Part shown: one piece after another, positions 58,287-64,000 of the stretch
Layout: every line of letters starts with the position of its first letter
Numbering within the stretch: position 1 is the first letter of the stretch
NCBI GenBank assembly: GCA_023614405.1
Contig: CM042692.1
Location: forward strand, 117,855,503 to 117,919,502
Source of the DNA: Avena insularis
Lineage: Eukaryota > Streptophyta > Magnoliopsida > Poales > Poaceae
Direction of reading: 5' to 3'
DNA length: 64,000 nt
Notes under the pieces: model-generated
Seen by the model: the letters and a program-made list of their open reading frames with translations, nothing else
What the model was told of the DNA's origin: nothing
Database searches by the model: none
Position numbers and translations under genes: made by a program

Positions 58287-58580
58287 GGCTGCTAGCTCAA
58301 GATCATGGGTCGGATAGTTCTACTCATGCTGCTTCAGTTGTCGAGATAGATACGCGATGACTTTGCCTTATTGCATCAATACACATCCTAGACCAATCTT
58401 GGATGCATCACAATACACATCAAACGGCTTCTTGATGTCTGGCATGATCAAAATTGGGGCTGATATCAATCTCTTCTTCAGCTCCTAGAAACTGGCTTCA
58501 CACTTGTCTGTCCATTCAAACTTCTTGTCCTTCTTCAACAATTGGGTCATTGGTCGGGTTATGCTCGAGAATCCTTCTAC
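58287..58580 (-). pseudogene. element C pol: RNase H N-terminal half, broken
   Basis: In the integrase frame this region reads VYCDAS (first catalytic Asp), [19 protein letters not shown] (catalytic Glu), interrupted by TAG 58485-58487, TAA 58368-58370 and TAG 58320-58322, each one transition from a Gln codon. Near 58580 the frame shifts relative to the upstream RT: the frame-0 reading turns to a meaningless tail after LAGYYRKF. Confidence 0.8.
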
Positions 58581-59943
58581 CGAACTTGCGGTAATATCCC
58601 GCTAATCTGGGAAATGAACGAACTTGGGTTTGATTGGTTGGGGCTTCCCATTCTTCGACATCTTTGATCTTGGTGGGATCAACAGAGACTCCTCCGGAAG
58701 ACACAATATGTCCTAGTAATCCTACTTCTTTCAGCCAAAACTCACACTTGCTGAACTTGGCATATAACTGATGCTCTCTTAGGGTTTCTAGGATGATTCT
58801 AAGATGTTGCTCAATCTCTTCTTCTGACTTGGAGTATATAAGGATGTCGTCGATAAACACAACTACAAACTTATCTAGGAAATTCATAAAGATCTTATTC
58901 ATGAGATTCATGAAATAAGCAGGGGCATTGGTTAATCCAAAAGACATAACCGTATACTCGTATAAACCATAGCGAGTAGTAAAGGCGGTCTTCGGAATAT
59001 CCGTTGCACGAATCTTAAGTTGGTGATAACCAGTCCTAAGATCAATCTTTGAGAATACCCGAGCTCTAGTCAACTGATCAAATAGATCCTCTATCTTTGG
59101 CAAGGGGTACTTGTTCTTGATGGTGACATCATTCAACTTTCTGTAGTCTGTACACAGACGGTTGGCTCCATATTTCTTGTCGACGAATAACACTGGTGAT
59201 CTCCATGGTGATGCACTTGGTTGAATCAAACCTGTTGCTAACATGGCATCCAACTGCTTCTTCAGTTCTACTAACTCTGAGGGATTCATGGTATAGGGTC
59301 TCTGGGCTATAGGTCCGGTTCCGGGGATTAGTTCGATAATGAACTCAATATCCCTATCCGGGGGCATACCTGGCAATTCATCTGGGAATACGTCGGGGTA
59401 TTTACAGACTACTCTGACTTGGTCAATGGTAGGCAGGGCTACACTCTTGTTGCACTTGAATTGACGGGGTAAGGTTTCGGAGATATGTTCTACCGTTACT
59501 CCAGAACTACTCGTCATGGTGATGGATTTCTTAGCATAGTCTATCAGTCCTTTATGCCTTGACATCCAGTCCATACCTAGTACTACTTCCAATCCTTTGG
59601 TTCCAAGTACAATTAGGTTGGCATAAAAATCTATCCCATGTATTCTGATAGGTACAACTTTGCAAATTTTTCTAACTTTTGTAGTTGAACCGGGGATTTG
59701 AACTATCATGACATGCTTCAGGTTGGTTGGGCGAATCTTACTAGTGTATACAAATTCTTCGGTGACAAATGAATGCGATGCTCCAGAATCAAACAATACT
59801 CTTGCTAAAACTGAGTTGACAGAAAACATACCCAGCACTACATCTGGCGCTTCCTGGGCTTCTTCTGCATTCATGTGGAAGAGACGACCATTGCGGTTGT
59901 GCGGGTTCCCTGGGGCAAATCTCCTTCCTAGTTGAACACTACG
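58516..59943 (-). pseudogene. element C pol: protease and reverse transcriptase
   Basis: Counting from the Met at 59874: protease FDSGASHSF with catalytic Asp29, LGMDW at 99-103; RT with [18 protein letters not shown] and the catalytic FIDD at 340-343. The frame is continuous with gag upstream apart from a TAG at 59944-59946 (context [14 protein letters not shown]). It ends at 58516 after a frameshift near 58580. One conserved position reads Pro where element D has Leu ([10 protein letters not shown] against [10 protein letters not shown]). Confidence 0.88.
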
Positions 59944-61032
59944 CTACTGCTGAGATGGGGCATTCACAGGGGCATTGGCTGCAGTCTTCTTGGGACACTC
60001 ATTGGAGTAGTGACCCTTCACTCCACACTCGAAACAAGTGATCTGGGACTTGTCCTTGACTGCGATAAGTACAGCATTGCTGCCAGTTTTGGGTGTAGTG
60101 TTGTTGTTGTTGTTGCTCTTGGGAGGGGCACGGTTGAAGTTGTTGGCATTGCCAGAGTTGTGATTGTTTCCTCCGGGTTTCACATTTCCTCCGCTACGGT
60201 TGGGGTAGCTCGGGCGAGAATTTGGGGGTCGGTTGTTCCTTGGTGCATATCCTAGTGTGGGGTTGGGACGGTACTCTTGGTGACTACTGGATCCAGACTG
60301 CTGCATCATACGACGCCTGCGGTTGTCGTTTGCCTGGTTAATCTTCCCTTCCATCTGAATGGCAGAGTCGACTAGCTCTTCGAGATCCTGGAAATGGATG
60401 TTGACGAGGACAGTCTACATCTCATCGTGCAGTCCGTTTAAGAATCTCTCTTTCTTCTTGGCCTTCGTGTTGATTTCATCCGGTGCATATCTGGCTAGTG
60501 ACAAGAATTGGTCACAGTATTCTACCACAGTCATTCTTCCTTGTTTCAATTCACGGAATTCATCTCTCATCCTGTTGACAAGACCTTGAGGCACGTGGGT
60601 GCGGCTGAACTTGACCTTGAATGCTTCCCAGGTCATCACCTGGCCATGGTTCATATTGCGGATGCTATTCCACCAAGCTCTTGCATCTCCTGCCAAGTAG
60701 TGGGTGGCGAAGAGAACTTTCTCATTTGCATCTACTCCTGCAACTTGGAGGTTGTTTTCCATGGTCTGTAACCAGTCATCAGCATCTAATGGGTTCTCAG
60801 ATTGGTTGAAGATTGGGGGATTGGTGTTCTGAAAGTTTTTGAGTTTAGCTCCATGGTGATCCTGATTTCCATGTCCTTGGTTGTTGAGAGCCATTTGGGC
60901 GATCTGCTATAATGTTGCTAAGTTGGCTTGACGCTCGGCCCTGCTTGCTTCACGGTCCGCTATGAGATTCTGCAAGATCTGCAGCATTGGGTCCTGCGAC
61001 GAACTGCTCCCTCCTTGGTTTCCACGAGTCAT
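59944..61032 (-). pseudogene. element C gag
   Basis: One frame from ATG 61032 (MTRGNQGGSSS), which follows CAATCTTCAG directly, to the TAG at 59944. The frame track-like open parts are 60415-60894 and 59944-60354, split by TAG at 60907-60909 and 60415-60417. Retrotrans_gag motifs: PPIFNQSENPLDADDWLQTM, HYLAGDARAWWNS, YCDQFLSLARYAPDE. The basic/Asn-rich linker precedes a CCHC knuckle at 59995-60036 (CFECGVKGHYSNEC). Same order as element D gag, though sequence similarity is moderate. All stops are one transition from Gln codons. Confidence 0.87.
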
Positions 61033-61282
61033 CTGAAGATTGAGACAGATATAGGGGTAAGAGGGAAATTCTATGGTTCATGGTTTTGGGTTTTCCAAGC
61101 TACAACTTTGAGTTAGACTCGGGTTTTTCAACTAACTTCATTTTCATTCATGCAAGCGAGCACACGATACAACACACACCACAACAAGCAAAAGGGGAAA
61201 AACAGATGGTTTGAAGAACCATTCTGCAAACTACGATACAATGAGATGATACATCTCATGCTACGATAGTGCTCTAGTGCAT

Positions 61283-62053
61283 CTACTCATCATCGATGAA
61301 GTCGGAGTCTTCATCATCAGTGCAGAAGTCCACAGCATCCTCTGCCAGAAAATCGTCATCGTTGCTGAGGTAAGAATCCATATCTCCCTGGATGTCTTCA
61401 CCCTCATCATCTTCTTCTTTGGCGGCAAGCTGAGCTTCCTGCTCCTTGACGGTCTCCTGGAGGCCGGCCACCTTCTTGCGAAGACGGGCGATGGTGTGAT
61501 CCTTCTTTGCATGCTGGCGGCGAAGAGACTGACGATCTTGGACAAGCAGTGCGAAATTCTGGGCCTTTTGGTCGGCAATGGCACGGTTCTGGTTGGCTAA
61601 CTCTCTGGCATTGTCCAGTTCCTGCTGTCGGTCATGAAGCAAGAAGTCAAGGTTCTCCACTTGACGCCTCAACTATGGGTTGCTTGGCATCTCCATCAGC
61701 ATTCCCATGAAGTCACGTCTTGCATAGTGAGCAAAACGGGTTCCTTGAATCTAGTTGACACTGAGGGCACGTAGACATGCGAGAGCTTCATGCATTACCC
61801 TGGCTAATCCATCTAGCCAGTTGTTCTCTCTCACTGAGAACTGAATTCTTTCATAAGTTGGTGCTTCAATGCTTCCTCGAAGATCTGCGGTGACTAGACA
61901 TTGTAGGTCTCCTCCTGGGGGTCCTGGAAGTTGAGCTCCAAGAAACTCCGGATGTGGGCGTCCCAGTAACTCCGACAGTGAATCCAGATCCCTCTCGAAG
62001 ATCAGCTGACCTCCGTTTCCCAACTGGTAAAACTTGCTGAACTGAATCTCCAT
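61283..62053 (-). pseudogene. element C accessory ORF, coiled-coil protein (before gag)
   Basis: One frame of about 256 codons from ATG 62053 (MEIQFSKFYQLG), directly after TTCTTGTAG, to the stop at 61283, interrupted by TAG at 61751-61753 and 61673-61675. The N-terminal ~100 residues are globular and Pro/Gly-containing; WLDGLARVMHEALACLRAL followed by I, F and YARRD aligns with ORF b of element D. The rest is a long coiled coil (LDNARELANQNRAIADQKAQ and on) ending in a very acidic tail rich in Asp/Glu (EEDDEGEDI, FIDDE). Not gag, not pol. Its presence at the same place in two related elements marks it as a family-specific protein of unknown function. Confidence 0.7.
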
Positions 62054-62201
62054 CTACAAGAATTTAGGATGAGGAAGTTAGTGAAGTGATCAAGTGTGTA
62101 AAATTTTAAGTAGTAATGTAAGAATTTAGAGGAACACGTATTTTTGAGAAAGAATGAGTTCACAAGGGTAAGAGGGGAAATAGTTTTTCATAAATACTCA
62201 C
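62054..62201 (-). other. candidate leader intron of element C (148 nt)
   Basis: On minus: donor AAA/GTGAGT (G at 62201), branch-like CACTAAC (62083-62077), pyrimidine-rich stretch, acceptor TTGTAG ending at 62054. The next base is the A of the accessory ORF ATG. Branch-to-acceptor distance is about 26 bases. The intron is T-rich (plus strand A-rich), as in plants. Predicted from motifs only; no transcript evidence. Confidence 0.5.
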
Positions 62202-62268
62202 TTTGGTTTTGAAGCTAAGTTTTTGGTTTGGACATCCGTTCTAACTAGGGTCTCCTATGGTCAGGATG

Positions 62269-62281
62269 GCTCTGATACCAA
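62269..62281 (-). promoter_or_regulatory. primer-binding site of element C (tRNA-Met type)
   Basis: The minus strand reads TGGTATCAGAGCC three bases after the LTR end; complementary to initiator tRNA-Met. Confidence 0.88.
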
Positions 62282-62283
62282 CT

Positions 62284-64000
62284 TGTCAACACCCGGATTT
62301 TTAATCCCCGATGCCCGTTATGCCATACCTCGCAATCCCAGGATTACCATTTTTGTGAGACATAACGGATTGGATATCACAGTACATCATCCATTACAAA
62401 CCATACATAAGGTTTTACACAAATACGGATCTCATGATCCAGTCTTTAATACAACAAGCAGCGGAAATAAACGATAAGCGCAGCGATGGGGTCCATCTTC
62501 AGGGGCAATGCAATCTTGTGGCAGATAGTCCTAGTTATCATAGCCGTCCTGCTGACCATCATCTTGATAATCTCCTTCATAGTCTGGCCATAATAATAGC
62601 CAGGGACAAAAGCCATGAGTACTCTTTAAGTACTCGCAAACTATTACTAACAAGGAGTATAATTCTAAGTCAAAGTGTTAAATCTAAGTTTAACTATCAA
62701 ATTAAGTTTGAAACCTAAGCTGAGTTCCGAAGCAAAGAAAGATAAAGTAAAGTTCTGGAATCACTTAAGTTGGGAAGCTATTATCATAAAAACAACCTGT
62801 TGTGGTCAAGTCAAAGTTTATCATTCATTTTAAGTTATTTAGAAAACATCTAACAATGAAACAGTATGGCCATTCCAACTGTCCATAACTGCGGACGCGG
62901 CTATTCGAATAGTTTGACACTCTACAGAGGTGGTACACTTTCACCACAAGATTCGATACATCTGTCAGGGATAACCCCGAATCATCATACTTAGTATGCA
63001 GATAATCAAACATAACCTTCCCTTTATACACCCTAGTATAAGCACCTCTCCTATGAGCATGGCCTCCCAACCATGACCATCAGTCATCTTGGGCACTACA
63101 TAGGTGGACATCATGGGAGGTAGCCTCAGCTCAAACCTCTCCCGTGAGGGAACTAATACTAATGCATATAAATTTCCAGCTAAGCCTTACCCAATTCAGG
63201 TAATGTGGTTGTACGGTAAATTTGGAATGGTATCGCATCCGAGTCCAACCATCAGTTTTATAAAAGTGTTAAGGCTCATGCCTCATCATTTTCATCATCA
63301 TAAACCAGTTGTGTTTCTCAACACATGTCAAAACATCTCAATAGAATGACTCATCATTCCAAGGTTTTCACAATTCATTTTCACCAAGTGTTCCCATCTA
63401 AAGTGACTCAAGTTTTGATCTATTCTAAAATACTAAGTTAAGAGTGTTCACTAAAGTGGAAAGATGGGATCAATCTCATACCATAGAATGACATCTAAAG
63501 GTTTCTAAGTAGGTCAAGTTTTATACTCTTTATGCTACCTTCAAAATTTAGTAAGGAACTTTGTATAACCTACGAGGGGTAAAACTTGTCAGTGAGGCTT
63601 GGGTTACTAATATTTAAAGGAGTGTGATCAAAGCATGCTTAAGGCATCTTTGCTAAACCATCTAGTTTTATTCTAGCTTGCTAAAGTATGTTTTGCAAGG
63701 GTTAGCTTGCCACTAATAGCTTGCTAAAGTATGTTTTGCAAGGGTTAGCTTGCCACTAATAGATTTCTAAAGTATGTTTTGTAAGGGTTAGCTTGCCACT
63801 AATAGCTTGCCTTGGTTGGTGCAGTGGTTGAAGTTTTCTTCTTCTTCTTGGTAGAACTCCTCCTCCTCGAAAGCTTGGTCGGTACTAGCGTCTATAAATA
63901 TATAGGGAGTAGACAATCTCCAAAAAATACTTAACTAGGCTAAGTAGCATTCTAAAACACACAATTGATGATCTATTATCATCACACGTTTAATTCAATA
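62284..64000 (-). repeat. 5' LTR of element C (runs off the window)
   Basis: On minus it ends GGTGTTGACA at 62284. Positions 62520-64000 match 52836-54340 closely, including the hairpin (62617-62635), the tandem repeat (63674-63810) and the CTATAAATATATAG word near 63891. It supplies the ~235 terminal bases missing from the 3' LTR. The U3 and TATA box lie beyond 64000. Confidence 0.88.

Larger units (their letters stand above)
52834..64000 (-). mobile_element. element C, Ty3/gypsy chromovirus-like retrotransposon, incomplete
   Basis: On minus: 5' LTR (enters the window at 64000, ends at 62284), tRNA-Met PBS, accessory ORF, gag, pol, chromodomain, polypurine tract, 3' LTR truncated at its far end. 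About 11.2 kb lies in the window. It carries at least eight nonsense codons and two frameshifts, so it is dead. Organisation and proteins resemble element D, and the LTR is related to B. Tekay/Del-type placement is inferred from the chromodomain and long LTR. Confidence 0.9.

Noticed and set aside
1..64000. Bacterial-type systems, CRISPR arrays, riboswitches, tRNA or rRNA genes.
   Set aside because: Nothing consistent with these was seen; regular repeats present are tandem transposon repeats without spacers, and the tRNA-like words are retrotransposon primer-binding sites.

Overview
The window looks like transposon-packed intergenic DNA from a large-genome grass, most likely Triticeae (wheat, barley, rye or Aegilops type). 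The evidence is nested Ty3/gypsy LTR retrotransposons with LTRs of 1.5 to about 6 kb, Stowaway-type MITEs with CTCCCTCCG termini and TA target duplications, and a CACTA-type terminus. Almost no single-copy coding sequence is present. No bacterial feature, tRNA, rRNA or CRISPR array was recognised.

Layout. 1-2510: retroelement debris and the leader of a minus-strand gypsy element (B) whose long LTR fills 2511-6400. 6401-6632: a fragment of a second LTR family (called S), cut by a CACTA-like terminus at 6633 that leads into roughly 125-bp tandem repeats (to about 8 kb) and a second repeat motif (to about 9 kb). 9.0-14.8 kb: the least transposon-like part. It holds two Stowaway MITEs, an AT-rich repeat field, and two broken minus-strand plant gene remnants: a SINA-like (SIAH zinc finger) sequence and a DUF295/KIB-type F-box-associated beta-propeller sequence. 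About 14.9-18.2 kb: decayed minus-strand gypsy element A (gag-like ORFs, tRNA-Asp-type PBS, LTR).

16.7-51.9 kb: the most striking structure. A unit of about 7.6 kb, made of LTR-A plus a 6.1-kb LTR-like sequence S, is repeated three times head to tail. All four boundaries fall on the same 9-bp word, TTTTCGATA (one copy TTTTCAATA). The middle copy is split by a complete 12.4-kb plus-strand chromovirus (element D, 26419-38854, TSD TTTAC). D has 3.0-kb LTRs, a tRNA-Met PBS, two accessory ORFs before gag, gag, pol and a chromodomain tail.

51.9-52.8 kb: flank with an imperfect inverted repeat and a truncated MITE. 52.8-64.0 kb: element C, a minus-strand relative of D and B, with a truncated 3' LTR, a broken gag-pol, an accessory ORF before gag, a tRNA-Met PBS and a 5' LTR that runs off the window.

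How it fits together. B, C, D and S are related gypsy-type families; chromodomain tails place C and D near the Tekay/Del chromoviruses (inference). C and D share a non-gag, non-pol coiled-coil protein upstream of gag. In both elements every ORF start follows directly on an AG preceded by a pyrimidine-rich, acceptor-like stretch, and C has a well-formed 148-nt candidate leader intron. All autonomous elements are inactivated by nonsense codons that single transitions can explain, plus frameshifts. The order of events reads as: element A next to S, then triplication, then D into copy 2.
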